The position numbers were made by a program, and so were the translations under genes. Below, one piece after another: positions 19,240-29,215 of a stretch of 64,000 nt of DNA (positions are counted from its first letter, which is position 1; each line of letters begins with the position of its first letter). Source of the DNA: Cupriavidus pauculus (GTDB lineage Bacteria; Pseudomonadota; Gammaproteobacteria; Burkholderiales; Burkholderiaceae); contig NZ_CP044065.1 in NCBI RefSeq assembly GCF_008693385.1, forward strand, positions 2,294,001 to 2,358,000. The letters are read 5' to 3'. The notes beneath the pieces were generated by a model. It did not search any database, was not told the origin of the DNA, and worked only from the letters and a program-made list of their open reading frames with translations.

Positions 19240-20481
19240 CTATTGGCGTGCCAGCGACGCAACAGTCGCCTCGGACGCCGCCTCCCCGGCCGCCACGGCC
19301 GAGGCCCACGCCCACTGGAAGTTGTATCCACCGAGCCAGCCCGTCACGTCCACGACCTCGCCGATAAAGTAGAGGCCGGGCACTTCGCGCGCCATCATGG
19401 TCGTGGAAGACAGCCCACGCGTGTCCACCCCGCCGATGGTCACCTCGGCTTTCCGGTAACCCTCGGTGCCCGATGGCACCAGTTGCCAGCGATTGAGCGC
19501 GGCACCGAGCTGCCGCAGCGCCTTGTCGGGCAGATCCGCCACGGACTGGGCGCCGGGGAGGCCCGCGGCCGCGCACCAGGCGTCGGCCAGCCGCGAGGGA
19601 AGCCGCTCCGCCAGCAGGTTCGCCAGATGCTTGCGGCTGCCACGCTTGTGGCCGATCAGCCATTCCGCGGCATCCTCGCCGTCGAACAGGTCGATATCGA
19701 TCGGCGTGCCGGGCCGCCAGAAACTGGAGATCTGCAGCACGGCCGGGCCCGACAGCCCCCGGTGCGTCCACAGCAGGTCCTCCTTGAACGCGCCGGCGGT
19801 CTTGCCGCTGCCCGTCGCGATATCGACCTCCATCGACACGCCCGCCAGCGGCACGAATGGCTGCCACGCCTGGCCATCGAACGTCAGCGGCACGAGCGCC
19901 GGGCGGGTTTCCACGATCTTGAGGCCGAATTGCCGGGCGATGCGGTAGCCGAGGTCCGTGGCGCCGATCTTCGGGATCGAGAGTCCGCCCGTGGCGACCA
20001 CGAGCGCGCCCGCGCGCACCGTGCCCTGCGTGGTGACCAGCAGATAATCGTCGCCTTCGCGCCGGACCTCCTCGATGCCGCAGCCGGTGCGCCACTGCAC
20101 GCCGCCCGCGTCGCACTCGGCGCGCAGCATGCCGATCACGTCTTCGGCGCTTTCGTTGCAGAACAGCTGGCCGCGGTGCTTCTCGTGCCAGCCGATGTCG
20201 TAGCGGCGCATCAGCGCAAGGAAGTCCTGCGGCGTGTAGCGGGCCAGCGCGGAGCGGCTGAAATGCGGGTTGGACGACAGGTAGTTGGCGGGACCCGCCT
20301 GCAGGTTCGTGAAGTTGCAGCGGCCGCCGCCGGAGATGCGGATCTTCTCGGCGATGCGCGTTGCATGGTCGATCAGCACCACGCGCGCGCCCCGCTGCCC
20401 GGCCACGGCGGCACACATCATGCCGGCCGCGCCCGCGCCAAGCACCGCCACGTCGAACCGGTCGTTCCTGCCTGAAGTCAT
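19240..20481 (-). CDS. BaiN/HI0933-family flavoprotein (NAD(P)/FAD-dependent oxidoreductase)
   Basis: A 413-residue flavoprotein of the HI0933 family (BaiN/RdsA-like). The N-terminal FAD-binding Rossmann motif [17 protein letters not shown] is near residue 15, followed by the family signature [14 protein letters not shown], then [22 protein letters not shown], and a C-terminal FAD contact ([23 protein letters not shown]). The precise substrate is not known; some members reduce bile-acid intermediates, others flavin-linked targets. The ATG at 20481 opens the conserved part; the much longer upstream frame overlaps tsaD antisense and is a shadow. It is divergent from tsaD, 108 bases apart. Confidence 0.92.
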   Translation of the reverse strand: MTSGRNDRFDVAVLGAGAAGMMCAAVAGQRGARVVLIDHATRIAEKIRISGGGRCNFTNLQAGPANYLSSNPHFSRSALARYTPQDFLALMRRYDIGWHEKHRGQLFCNESAEDVIGMLRAECDAGGVQWRTGCGIEEVRREGDDYLLVTTQGTVRAGALVVATGGLSIPKIGATDLGYRIARQFGLKIVETRPALVPLTFDGQAWQPFVPLAGVSMEVDIATGSGKTAGAFKEDLLWTHRGLSGPAVLQISSFWRPGTPIDIDLFDGEDAAEWLIGHKRGSRKHLANLLAERLPSRLADAWCAAAGLPGAQSVADLPDKALRQLGAALNRWQLVPSGTEGYRKAEVTIGGVDTRGLSSTTMMAREVPGLYFIGEVVDVTGWLGGYNFQWAWASAVAAGEAASEATVASLARQ

Positions 20482-20589
20482 CGTTACCCCATCCAAAGAA
20501 GCGCAGATTGTAGCGTCCGGCATGCCCGGCGCCGCTGTGCTACCCTGCTGCCCTTCCGATTTATCCGTTTTTCCGGCGCCATCCATCCC

Positions 20590-21618
20590 ATGCTCGTGCT
20601 CGGCATCGAATCCTCGTGTGACGAAACCGGCCTCGCCCTCTACGACACCGAGGCAGGTCTGCTCTCTCACGCCTTGCACTCGCAGATCGCGATGCATCGC
20701 GACTATGGCGGCGTCGTGCCCGAACTGGCCTCGCGCGACCATATCCGCCGCGTGCTGCCGCTGCTGCGGCAGACGCTCGACGATGCGGGGCGCACGCGCG
20801 CCGATATCGATGCCATCGCCTTCACGCAGGGACCCGGGCTCGCCGGCGCGCTGCTGGTCGGCGCCTCGGTCGCCAATGCGCTGGGCTTTGCGCTCGGTGT
20901 GCCGATGGTCGGCGTGCACCATCTGGAAGGCCATCTGCTGTCGCCGCTGCTGACCGATGCGCCGCCGCCGTTCCCGTTCGTCGCGCTGCTGGTCTCCGGC
21001 GGCCATACGCAACTGATGGAGGTCAAGGGCGTCGGCGATTACACGCTGCTTGGAGAGACGCTCGACGATGCGGCCGGCGAAGCGTTCGACAAGACGGCCA
21101 AGCTGCTTGGCCTCGGATACCCGGGCGGCCCGGAAGTGTCGCGGCTGGCCGAGTTCGGTACGCCCGGCGCGTTCGAACTGCCCCGGCCGATGCTGCATTC
21201 GGGCAATCTCGATTTCTCGTTCGCGGGGCTCAAGACGGCAGTCCTGACACAGACGCGCAAGCTCGGCAACGCCTGCGAGCAGGACCGCGCGAACCTGGCG
21301 CGCGCGTTCGTCGATGCGATCGTCGATGTGCTCGCGGCCAAGTCGATGGCCGCGCTCAAGCAGACCGGACACAAGCGGCTGGTGGTTGCCGGCGGTGTCG
21401 GCGCGAACCGCCAGCTGCGCGAACGGCTCAATCAGATGGCGAAGGCGCGGCGTGCGCAGGTCTACTACCCCGACCTCGCGTTCTGCACGGACAACGGCGC
21501 GATGATCGCGTTTGCCGGCGCGATGCGGCTATCGGCCGCACCCCAGCTCGCGCGTCACGACTACGATTACGGCGTGACGCCGCGCTGGGATCTGGCCGAT
21601 ATCAGGCTGCCGGCCTGA
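20590..21618 (+). CDS. tsaD: tRNA N6-threonylcarbamoyladenosine transferase TsaD
   Basis: A 342-residue ASKHA-fold enzyme that moves the threonylcarbamoyl group from TC-AMP to A37 of ANN-decoding tRNAs, together with TsaB and TsaE. The start [19 protein letters not shown] is standard. The metal-binding histidines are His111 and His115 in VHHLEGH; other family motifs are [20 protein letters not shown] and [12 protein letters not shown]. The C-terminal [13 protein letters not shown] completes the fold. It is convergent with folE2, with only 15 bases between stops. tsaB and tsaE are not in the window. Confidence 0.97.
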   Translation: MLVLGIESSCDETGLALYDTEAGLLSHALHSQIAMHRDYGGVVPELASRDHIRRVLPLLRQTLDDAGRTRADIDAIAFTQGPGLAGALLVGASVANALGFALGVPMVGVHHLEGHLLSPLLTDAPPPFPFVALLVSGGHTQLMEVKGVGDYTLLGETLDDAAGEAFDKTAKLLGLGYPGGPEVSRLAEFGTPGAFELPRPMLHSGNLDFSFAGLKTAVLTQTRKLGNACEQDRANLARAFVDAIVDVLAAKSMAALKQTGHKRLVVAGGVGANRQLRERLNQMAKARRAQVYYPDLAFCTDNGAMIAFAGAMRLSAAPQLARHDYDYGVTPRWDLADIRLPA

Positions 21619-21633
21619 TCCAGGCCTGCTCGC

Positions 21634-22437
21634 TCAGGCCACGCGCTTGTCGCGCTCGATCAGCGCGTAGGCGCTGTGGTTGTGGATCGATTCGAAGTTC
21701 TCGGCCTCGAGCGTGTATGCGGCAATGCGGTCGTCCGCGTTCAGGCGCATGGCGATGTCGCGCACGAGGTCTTCCACGAACTTCGGGTTCTCGTAGGCGC
21801 GCTCGGTCACGAACTTCTCGTCCGGGCGCTTGAGCAGGCCCCACAGTTCGCACGACGCTTCTTCCTCGGCCATCCGCACCAGCGCTTCCACCGGCAGTTC
21901 CTGCGCGAGTTCCACCTTCATCGTGATGTGCGAGCGCTGGTTGTGCGCGCCGTACTGCGAAATCTTCTTCGAGCACGGGCACAGGCTCGTCACGGGCACC
22001 AGCGCGGTCAGGAACACGCGCGTCTGGCCGTCGCGCGCCTCGGCGGTCAGCGTGACCTCGTAGTCCATCAGCGACTGCACGCCCGACACGGGCGCGGTCT
22101 TCGAGATGAAGTACGGGAAACGCACCGAGATACGGCCCGCGTCGGCCTCGAGCCGCGTCAACATGCTGTCCATCATCGCGCGAAACCCCCCAAGGTCCAG
22201 CGGCGCCTGCTCTTCCTCGAGCAGTGCCACAAAGCGCGACATATGCGTCCCCTTCTGGTCCGCCGGCAGGCGCACGTCGAGGTCGAACGTGCCGACCGTG
22301 GCCACCACGCCGTTCGGCGTCTTCACCGACAGCGGATAACGGACGCCGCGCACCCCTACGCGCTCGATCGGAATCTGGCGGGTATCCAGGCTCGATTGCA
22401 CGTCGGGCATGACGAAGGCGGGATTGATGTCATTCAT
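21634..22437 (-). CDS. folE2: GTP cyclohydrolase FolE2 (type IB)
   Basis: A 267-residue GCYH-IB enzyme: GTP to 7,8-dihydroneopterin triphosphate, the first step of folate and a source for queuosine. Conserved parts are [20 protein letters not shown], the metal/active-site Cys in [19 protein letters not shown], and [16 protein letters not shown] near the end. FolE2 uses several metals and often replaces zinc-dependent FolE. The ATG at 22437 follows AGGAAA; the longer frame upstream is not conserved. It is separated from dxs by a dxs terminator and so is its own unit. I see no clear Zur box upstream. Confidence 0.96.
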   Translation of the reverse strand: MNDINPAFVMPDVQSSLDTRQIPIERVGVRGVRYPLSVKTPNGVVATVGTFDLDVRLPADQKGTHMSRFVALLEEEQAPLDLGGFRAMMDSMLTRLEADAGRISVRFPYFISKTAPVSGVQSLMDYEVTLTAEARDGQTRVFLTALVPVTSLCPCSKKISQYGAHNQRSHITMKVELAQELPVEALVRMAEEEASCELWGLLKRPDEKFVTERAYENPKFVEDLVRDIAMRLNADDRIAAYTLEAENFESIHNHSAYALIERDKRVA

Positions 22438-22590
22438 CTGGGTTTCCTTTACGGTCGCGGCGGTTTTCGCAGTCCATCGACGCCGCGCAACGAGTGTGAA
22501 ACCACGGACCGCGGTCGGGTCCGTAGCTGCGAACACAAAAGTGAAGTCGGGATTCTACGAGAGATCGCAAAACCCTGCCCCGGGAAAGAC

Positions 22591-22615
22591 AAAGCCCGCA
22601 CGATGTGTGCGGGCT
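22591..22615 (-). terminator. Intrinsic terminator after dxs
   Basis: AGCCCGCAC / GTGCGGGCT, a perfect 9-bp stem with a 5-base loop (22593-22615); on the minus strand it is followed by TTTGTCTTT. It ends the xseB-ispA-dxs transcript. Confidence 0.85.
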
Positions 22616-22653
22616 CGCCGGGTATTGCGGGAGGAATCGCGAAACGCGTCGCG

Positions 22654-24573
22654 TCAGGCGACGCGGGTCGCCACCTTGATCGACGACGACTGCCCGATCG
22701 CAAAGCGCTCGCGCACCGACCGCTCGATGCCGGCGGCATCGAGGCCGCATTGCGACAGCAGGAACGCGGGGTCGCCGTGGTCGATGAACTTGTCGGGCAG
22801 GCCCAGCACCAGCACCGGAATCTCGATGCCGGCTTCCGCCAGCGCCTCGAGCACCGCGCCACCGGCGCCGCCCATCGTCGCACCCTCTTCCACGGTGACC
22901 AGGTAATCGTGGTTCGCGGCCAGCGACTTCACCAGTTCCACGTCCAGCGGCTTGACGAAGCGCATGTCGGCCACGGTCGCGTCCAGCGCCTCGGCCGCGC
23001 CGAGCGCGGGATGCACCATCGAGCCGAAACCCAGGAACGCCACGCGCTGACCCGCGCGCGCATTGCCTTCGCGGCGGACGATGCCCTTGCCCACCGGCAG
23101 CGTCGCGAGATCGGCCGAAATGGCCGCGCCCACGCCCGCGCCGCGCGGATAGCGCACCGCGGTCGGCACGTCCTGCGCGAACGCGGTGCTCAGCAACTGG
23201 CGGCACTCGTTCTCGTCGGACGGCGTCATCACCATCATGTTCGGCACGCAGCGCAGGAACGGAATATCGTAGGCCCCCGCGTGCGTCGCGCCGTCGGCGC
23301 CGACCAGACCGGCGCGGTCCAGCGCGAACACCACGGGCAGGTTCTGCAGCGCCACGTCGTGGATCAGCTGGTCATAGCCGCGCTGCAGGAACGTCGAGTA
23401 GATCGCGACCACGGGCTTCAGGCCCTCGCAGGCCAGGCCGCCCGCGAACGTCACCGCGTGCTGCTCGGCAATGCCGACGTCGTAGTAACGGTCCGGGAAG
23501 CGCTTCTCGAACTCGACCATGCCCGACCCCTCGCGCATGGCGGGCGTCACGCCGATCAGGCGCTTGTCGGCGGCCGCCATGTCGCACAGCCAGTCGCCGA
23601 ACACCTGCGTGTACGTCTTGCGCGACGGCTTGCCCGACGGGCGGATGCCCTCGGCCGGGTTGAACTTGCCCGGGCCGTGGTACAGGATCGGATCGGCCTC
23701 GGCGAGCTTGTAGCCCTGGCCCTTCTTGGTCACCACGTGCAGGAACTGCGGGCCATGGCCCTCGAGCGCGCGCTGACGGATGTTCTGCATGGTCGGCACC
23801 AGCGATTCGAGGTCGTGACCGTCGATCGGGCCGATGTAGTCGAAGCCGAATTCCTCGAACAGCGTGGCCGGCACGACCATGCCCTTGGCATGTTCCTCCA
23901 GGCGCTTGGCGAACTCGAGCACGGGCGGCGCCACCGACAGCACCTTCTCGATGCCCTTCTTGGTGGCCGCATAGAACTGGCCGCTCATCAGGCGCGCGAG
24001 GTGGCGGTTCAGCGCGCCCACCGGCGGCGAGATCGACATGTCGTTGTCGTTGAGCACGACCACCAGCGGCACGTCCTTGTACACGCCCGCGTTGTTCATG
24101 GCCTCGAAGGCCATGCCGGCGGTCATCGCACCGTCGCCGATCACGGCGATCGCCACGCGATCCTCGCCCTTCGTGCGGGCGCCCATGGCCATGCCGAGCG
24201 CGGCGGAGATCGAGGTGGACGAGTGAGCGGTGCCGAACGTGTCGTACTCGCTCTCGGAGCGGCGCGGGAAGCCCGAGATGCCGCCCCACTGGCGCAGCGA
24301 ATGCATGCGGTCGCGGCGGCCTGTCAGGATCTTGTGCGGATAGCTCTGGTGGCCCACGTCCCATACCACGCGGTCCGACGGCGTCTGGAACACGTAGTGC
24401 AGCGCGATGGTGAGTTCCACCGTGCCGAGGTTTGACGACAGGTGACCGCCAGTCTGGGAGACCGATTCGAGCACGTAGGCACGGAGTTCTTCGGCCAGCG
24501 TGTCCAGCTGGCGTCGATCCAGCTTGCGCAGGTCTGCGGGGTCGTCAATCTTGTTGAGCAGTGCGTAGGTCAT
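22654..24573 (-). CDS. dxs: 1-deoxy-D-xylulose-5-phosphate synthase
   Basis: A 639-residue thiamine-diphosphate enzyme joining pyruvate and glyceraldehyde 3-phosphate, the first and rate-setting step of the MEP isoprenoid route; DXP also feeds thiamine and pyridoxal synthesis. Visible are His in [12 protein letters not shown], the ThDP/Mg motif [18 protein letters not shown], the catalytic Glu in [16 protein letters not shown], and the transketolase C-terminal domain ([14 protein letters not shown]). Length is typical (about 620-640). It is last in the run xseB - ispA - dxs, 60 bases after ispA. Confidence 0.97.
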   Translation of the reverse strand: MTYALLNKIDDPADLRKLDRRQLDTLAEELRAYVLESVSQTGGHLSSNLGTVELTIALHYVFQTPSDRVVWDVGHQSYPHKILTGRRDRMHSLRQWGGISGFPRRSESEYDTFGTAHSSTSISAALGMAMGARTKGEDRVAIAVIGDGAMTAGMAFEAMNNAGVYKDVPLVVVLNDNDMSISPPVGALNRHLARLMSGQFYAATKKGIEKVLSVAPPVLEFAKRLEEHAKGMVVPATLFEEFGFDYIGPIDGHDLESLVPTMQNIRQRALEGHGPQFLHVVTKKGQGYKLAEADPILYHGPGKFNPAEGIRPSGKPSRKTYTQVFGDWLCDMAAADKRLIGVTPAMREGSGMVEFEKRFPDRYYDVGIAEQHAVTFAGGLACEGLKPVVAIYSTFLQRGYDQLIHDVALQNLPVVFALDRAGLVGADGATHAGAYDIPFLRCVPNMMVMTPSDENECRQLLSTAFAQDVPTAVRYPRGAGVGAAISADLATLPVGKGIVRREGNARAGQRVAFLGFGSMVHPALGAAEALDATVADMRFVKPLDVELVKSLAANHDYLVTVEEGATMGGAGGAVLEALAEAGIEIPVLVLGLPDKFIDHGDPAFLLSQCGLDAAGIERSVRERFAIGQSSSIKVATRVA

Positions 24574-24633
24574 GATGTCCGTTCGGCCGCCGGATTCTTC
24601 GCGTCCGGCTTGTTGTTCTTCAGTAATAGCGAC

Positions 24634-25518
24634 TCAGTTCTGGCGCAGCACGATCAGGTCGGCCAGTTCGGCCAGCCGCCCGGCACGTGCGCCAAAGCCT
24701 TCCAGCGCCTCGTGGGCGGTGGTGCGCAGCTGTTCCGCCAGCTCGCGCGCGGCGTCGAGTCCCATCAGCGACACATAGGTCGGTTTGTCGTTCGCGGCAT
24801 CCTTGCCAGCGGTCTTGCCCAATGTGGCGGTATCCGCGGTGACGTCGAGGATATCGTCGACCACCTGGAACGCCAATCCTGTCGCGGCCGCATAGCGGTC
24901 CAATGCGGCCAGACCGGCCGTATCGATGTTTCCGCACAACGCTCCCATGCGCACGCTTGCGCGCAGCAGCGCCCCGGTCTTCATCCGATGCATGCCTTCC
25001 AGCGCCTCGCGAGACATCGCCAGGCCCACGTTCTGCAGGTCGATCGCCTGGCCGCCGGCCATGCCGACCGAGCCCGACGCGATCGCCAGCTCGGCCACCA
25101 GCGTCATGCGTGCTTCCGCCGCCAGCATCTGCGCCCGCGTGAGTACCAGGAACGCCTGCGTCTGCAGCGCGTCGCCCACCAGCAGCGCGGTCGCTTCGTC
25201 GTAGGCCTTGTGGACCGTCGGACGGCCGCGGCGCAGGTCGTCGTCGTCCATGCACGGCATATCGTCATGGACCAGCGAGTACGCGTGGATCAGCTCCACC
25301 GAGCAGGCCGCGGCATCGCAAGCCTCGGGCGTGGCACCGGATACTTCGCCCGCGGCGTGGACCAGCAGGGGGCGCACACGCTTGCCGCCGCCGAGGACAG
25401 CATAGCGCATGGCTTCATGCAAGGTGTGTGGAATTGTGTCCGTGGTGGGAAGCGCCGCGTCGAGGGCAGCCTCGGTCCGGGCGCCCTGCGCCCGCATCCA
25501 GCTTGCAAAATCGGTCAT
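24634..25518 (-). CDS. ispA: Farnesyl diphosphate synthase (short-chain polyprenyl synthase)
   Basis: A 294-residue trans-prenyltransferase condensing DMAPP/GPP with IPP to FPP. The first Asp-rich motif is in LVHDDMPCMDDDDLRRGRPT and the second in AFQVVDDILDVT; KRVRPLL holds the IPP-binding basic residues. The length and the two-residue insert in the first motif (DDMPCMD) are typical of bacterial IspA. The ATG at 25518 overlaps the xseB stop as ATGA, so translation is coupled. With dxs downstream it forms an isoprenoid supply operon. Product chain length (GPP versus FPP) is inferred from similarity only. Confidence 0.95.
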   Translation of the reverse strand: MTDFASWMRAQGARTEAALDAALPTTDTIPHTLHEAMRYAVLGGGKRVRPLLVHAAGEVSGATPEACDAAACSVELIHAYSLVHDDMPCMDDDDLRRGRPTVHKAYDEATALLVGDALQTQAFLVLTRAQMLAAEARMTLVAELAIASGSVGMAGGQAIDLQNVGLAMSREALEGMHRMKTGALLRASVRMGALCGNIDTAGLAALDRYAAATGLAFQVVDDILDVTADTATLGKTAGKDAANDKPTYVSLMGLDAARELAEQLRTTAHEALEGFGARAGRLAELADLIVLRQN

Positions 25519-25796
25519 TCGAAGTCTGCCCCGTTGCCATTGTTGTCGCCGCGCGTGTCGGCGGCGAGCGGCTTGAGCGCCTCGCCTTCCAGGACACGCA
25601 CCTGCGCATCGACGCGCTCCAGCTGTTGCTGGCAGTACCGCACGAGCTCGGCGCCCCGGCGATACGCCGTGAGGGACGCTTCGAGCGGCAGTTCACCGGA
25701 TTCCATGCTCGCGACCAGCGTCTCGAGTTCGGCCATGGCGGCTTCGTACGAGGCAGGGGCGTCGGGCTGGACCGGAGCGGTCGTCGTTCTTGGCAT
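25515..25796 (-). CDS. xseB: Exodeoxyribonuclease VII small subunit
   Basis: A 93-residue helical subunit of the single-strand-specific ExoVII (XseA with several XseB). The core SYEAAMAELETLVASMESGELPLEASLTAYRRG (not quoted whole elsewhere) and CQQQLERVDAQVRVLE is typical; the tails are Pro/Ala-rich and polar. It is first in the operon with ispA and dxs, a conserved arrangement in proteobacteria. xseA is not in the window. Its stop TGA overlaps the ispA start. Confidence 0.94.
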   Translation of the reverse strand: MPRTTTAPVQPDAPASYEAAMAELETLVASMESGELPLEASLTAYRRGAELVRYCQQQLERVDAQVRVLEGEALKPLAADTRGDNNGNGADFE

Positions 25797-26177
25797 GAGA
25801 GGCCTTGATCAGGGGAAGCGGGGATTCTACGCCAAACCGGCCGATTTCCGCTTGATCGCGCAACTGCGTGTGACGAGTACAGCAGATGCGTTCATGGAAG
25901 TGACTTGTGCGCTCGGGTCGTCTTTTGGCGAATGCGCCCCCTAGGGCACTAAATGACGACCCGGGTCGACATTTTCGCTAAAAAGTTAGAAAAATCAGTC
26001 CCTTAATTTTTTGGCCTTGGGTACAATCCCGGGTTCGTCGGCCCACCCCGGCGGCATGCGGAACCGCGAAGGAACCCCTTGCGCCGAGTGGCGTCTGACC
26101 CCTGTTTCCCAAATCGATTTTCATATTTCGATGGTTGGGTTGTTCACTGCTTTCGCCTGTTATAGGGAGTGGGGATA
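25797..26177. other. 381-base gene-free region with divergent regulation of xseB and the Rieske gene
   Basis: This is AT-richer than its surroundings in the middle (25970-26015). A -10-like TACAAT lies at 26022-26027 on the plus strand, without a good -35; if used, the Rieske gene would have a leader of about 145 bases. Minor inverted repeats are present, including GCCC-CCTA-GGGC near 25933. I see no tRNA, small gene or known riboswitch here. Confidence 0.4.
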
Positions 26178-27281
26178 ATGTCCAATCTCAGCACCGCGCT
26201 CAAGCTGGCGCCGGCTGATTCGCAGTTGCCCGTGGATGTCTATTTCGACGAAGCGCTGCATCAACAAGAACTGGATCTGCTGTTCAGGAAGGGCCCAGGG
26301 TACGTCGGCCACACGCTGATGGTCCCGGAGGTCGGCGACTTCCATACGCTGCGCGCCGAGGACGAAGGCCGCATGCTCGTGCGCAACGCGGGTGGCGTGG
26401 AACTGCTGTCCAACGTGTGCCGGCATCGCCAGGCCATCATGCTCAACGGCCGCGGCAATACGAAGAACATCGTCTGCCCGCTCCACCGCTGGACGTACGA
26501 CCTCAAGGGCGAGCTCCTGGGCGCCCCGCACTTCGCGGAACAGCCCTGCGTGCACCTGAACCGCTCGCCGCTCCAGAACTGGAACGGGCTGCTGTTCGAG
26601 GGCGAACGCGACGTCCGCGCCGATCTCGCGCGCATGGGCGTGGCCGAGGACCTGAACTTCGACGGTTACATGCTCGACCACGTCGAGGTCCACGAGTGCG
26701 ACTACAACTGGAAGACGTTCATCGAGGTCTACCTCGAGGACTACCACGTCGTGCCGTTCCACCCGGGCCTTGGCAGCTTCGTCTCGTGCGACGACCTCAA
26801 ATGGGAGTTCGGCGAGTGGCATAGCGTGCAGACCGTCGGCCTGCACGCCGGGCTCAAGCGCCCGGGCAGCGCGACGTACCAGAAGTGGCACGACGCGGTG
26901 TTGCAGTTCAACAACGGCAAGCTGCCCAAGCACGGCGCGATCTGGCTCACGTACTACCCGAACATCATGGTCGAGTGGTACCCCAACGTGCTGGTCGTCT
27001 CGTCGCTGCATCCGCTGGGTCCGCGCAAGACGCGCAATGTCGTGGAGTTCTACTACCCCGAGGAAATCGCGCTGTTCGAGCGCGAGTTCGTCGAGGCGGA
27101 ACGCGCCGCGTACATGGAGACCTGCATCGAGGACGACGAGATCGCCGAGCGCATGGACGCGGGCCGCGCGGCGCTGATGAAGCGCGGCGTGAGCGAAGTG
27201 GGTCCGTATCAGTCGCCGATGGAAGACGGCATGCAGCATTTCCACGAGTGGTACCGGCGCGCCATGCAATACACCGGCTGA
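26178..27281 (+). CDS. Rieske-type ring-hydroxylating oxygenase, large (alpha) subunit
   Basis: A 367-residue oxygenase component. The [2Fe-2S] Rieske ligands are Cys81-x-His83 and Cys100-x2-His103 (CRHRQ and CPLHRW). The mononuclear iron histidines His190 and His195 are in EDYHVVPFHPG, in the C-terminal catalytic domain. The ATG at 26178 follows GGGAG and GGGG; a GTG three codons earlier is less likely. No reductase, ferredoxin or beta subunit is adjacent, so it must borrow electron carriers, as choline-monooxygenase-like and demethylase-type single-component oxygenases do. The substrate is unknown. Confidence 0.9.
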   Translation: MSNLSTALKLAPADSQLPVDVYFDEALHQQELDLLFRKGPGYVGHTLMVPEVGDFHTLRAEDEGRMLVRNAGGVELLSNVCRHRQAIMLNGRGNTKNIVCPLHRWTYDLKGELLGAPHFAEQPCVHLNRSPLQNWNGLLFEGERDVRADLARMGVAEDLNFDGYMLDHVEVHECDYNWKTFIEVYLEDYHVVPFHPGLGSFVSCDDLKWEFGEWHSVQTVGLHAGLKRPGSATYQKWHDAVLQFNNGKLPKHGAIWLTYYPNIMVEWYPNVLVVSSLHPLGPRKTRNVVEFYYPEEIALFEREFVEAERAAYMETCIEDDEIAERMDAGRAALMKRGVSEVGPYQSPMEDGMQHFHEWYRRAMQYTG

Positions 27282-27343
27282 AGCCCCGGGGCATGCGCTG
27301 TTACAATCACGCGCTGCCCCGCCTTCACCCGCCTCTCATCGTC

Positions 27344-28267
27344 ATGCAATCGCTCTGGATGTTGTTCGCCGCCTTCGCGTTCTCGTTAATGGGGGTGGGC
27401 GTCAAGCTGGCATCCGAGTTCTACACGACGGGCGAAATCGTCTTCTACCGCAGCCTGATCGGCGTGCTGATCATGTGGGGGCTGCTCTCCTACCAGCGTA
27501 TTCCGGTCCGCACGCCGCAGATGGCGATGCACATCAAGCGCAGCGTCTTCGGCGTGACCGCGCTGCTGCTCTGGTTCACCTCCATCACGTACCTGCCACT
27601 CGCCACCGCGATGACGCTGAACTACATGTCGCCCGTGTGGATCGCGCTGATCCTGGGCGCCGGCGCGGCGCTCGCGGGAACGGGGGGCGGCGCGGACCGC
27701 AAGCTGATCGGCGCGATCCTGCTGTCGTTCGCGGGCGTCCTGTGCCTGCTGCAGCCGTCGGTCGGCAAGGACCAGCTCACGGGCGGGCTGATCGGCCTGA
27801 TCTCGGGCGTGTTCACGGCGCTCGCCTACGTCGAGGTACGCCAGCTCGGCCAGCTCGGCGAACCCGAGGGCCGCATCGTGTTCTATTTCTCGGCGGTGGG
27901 CCTCGTGGTGGGCCTCGTATGGATGCTGATCGCCGGCACCAGCCACCATACGTGGCACGGCGCGGGACTGCTGGCGGCGATCGGTATCCTCGCCACGCTG
28001 GGCCAGACCTCGATGACGCGCGCGTACAAGCGCGGCAACACGCTGCTCACCGCCAACCTGCAGTACGCGGGCATCGTGTTCTCGAGCCTGTGGGGCATGC
28101 TGATCTGGTCCGATCGCCTGAACTGGATATCGTGGCTCGGCATGGCGCTGATCATCGCAAGCGGCATCGCCACCACGCTGATGCGCGCGGGCGAAAGCAC
28201 GGATGCCCAGCCGACGCCCGCGACGCCGGTCAAGTCGCCCGAAGCGGAAGTCCATCCGGAGGTGTAG
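27344..28267 (+). CDS. EamA/DMT-superfamily transporter
   Basis: A 307-residue inner-membrane protein with two EamA repeats and about ten membrane helices. It starts MQSLWMLFAAFAFSLMGVGVKLASEFYTTGEIVFYRSL, typical of the drug/metabolite transporter superfamily, and ends in a polar Pro/Glu-rich tail of about 30 residues. Most characterised relatives export amino acids or metabolites; the solute is not known here. The ATG at 27344 is chosen because the conserved first helix begins there. A TACAAT at 27302-27307 could be its -10. It runs in the same direction as the Rieske gene, 62 bases after it. Confidence 0.88.
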   Translation: MQSLWMLFAAFAFSLMGVGVKLASEFYTTGEIVFYRSLIGVLIMWGLLSYQRIPVRTPQMAMHIKRSVFGVTALLLWFTSITYLPLATAMTLNYMSPVWIALILGAGAALAGTGGGADRKLIGAILLSFAGVLCLLQPSVGKDQLTGGLIGLISGVFTALAYVEVRQLGQLGEPEGRIVFYFSAVGLVVGLVWMLIAGTSHHTWHGAGLLAAIGILATLGQTSMTRAYKRGNTLLTANLQYAGIVFSSLWGMLIWSDRLNWISWLGMALIIASGIATTLMRAGESTDAQPTPATPVKSPEAEVHPEV

Positions 28268-28309
28268 CGGGTGTAGGATCACGGGACGCACTTCCCGACA
28301 GGTCCATCC

Positions 28310-29179
28310 ATGCCGACACCGCTGATTTCCGCTACCGAACTCGAATCTCTGCGCGCCAGGGGCACGCACGACATCGTCGTCATCGACTGCTCGTTCGACC
28401 TCGCCAATCCCACCGCGGGCCGCGAGGCGTATCACCAGGGCCACCTGCCCGGCGCGTATTACCTGCACCTCGACAACGAACTGTCCGGCCCGAAGACCGG
28501 CGTCAACGGCCGGCATCCGCTGCCCGACGCCGAACTGCTGACGGCGCGCCTGCGCGCGCTCGGCGTCAACGACGACACGCTGGTCGTGGCGTACGACGCG
28601 CAGGGGGCGATGTACGCCGCGCGGCTCTGGTGGCTGCTGCGATGGATCGGCCACGAAGCGAGTGCCGTGCTCGACGGCGGCAAGGCCGCGTGGATCGCCG
28701 CGGGCTTGCCGCTGGAGCCGGGGAATACGCCCGACCCCGCCCCGGAGGCGGCCGGCAATCTGTCGCTGCGCTCGACGCTCGTGCCCACGGTCGATGCCGC
28801 CACGCTCGTGGAAAACCTCACCGCACCGACGCGCCTCGTCGTCGATGCGCGCGCACCGGACCGCTTCCGCGGCGAGAACGAAACGATCGACCCGGTAGGC
28901 GGCCATATCCCGGGCGCCATCAATCGGTTCTTCAAAGACAATCTGCGGCCCGACGGCCATTTCAAATCGGCCGATACGCTGCGCAAGGAATTCGGCCAGC
29001 TGTTCGCCGGCACGCCACCGGCCGAGACCGTGATGCAGTGCGGCTCGGGGGTGACCGCGTGCCACAACCTGCTGGCGCTGGAGGTGGCCGGGCTGACCGG
29101 TGCCGCGCTGTACCCGGGATCGTGGAGCGAATGGAGCGCCGATCCGAAGCGGCCCGTGGCGACCGGCCCGGCGGACTGA
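28310..29179 (+). CDS. sseA: 3-mercaptopyruvate/thiosulfate sulfurtransferase (two rhodanese domains)
   Basis: A 289-residue tandem rhodanese. The N-terminal domain (about 10-135) is structural; the C-terminal domain (about 155-285) carries the catalytic Cys244 in the loop CGSGVTA, the form associated with 3-mercaptopyruvate preference (thiosulfate types have CRKGVTA). It transfers sulfane sulfur to thiols or cyanide and helps cysteine breakdown. It lies 42 bases after the EamA gene and is convergent with the ZIP gene; the short GC-rich gap between them (29180-29215) has no clear terminator. Confidence 0.92.
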   Translation: MPTPLISATELESLRARGTHDIVVIDCSFDLANPTAGREAYHQGHLPGAYYLHLDNELSGPKTGVNGRHPLPDAELLTARLRALGVNDDTLVVAYDAQGAMYAARLWWLLRWIGHEASAVLDGGKAAWIAAGLPLEPGNTPDPAPEAAGNLSLRSTLVPTVDAATLVENLTAPTRLVVDARAPDRFRGENETIDPVGGHIPGAINRFFKDNLRPDGHFKSADTLRKEFGQLFAGTPPAETVMQCGSGVTACHNLLALEVAGLTGAALYPGSWSEWSADPKRPVATGPAD

Positions 29180-29215
29180 AGCCGGGCGGCCAGGGGAAGG
29201 CTGGGGGGGCGGCCG

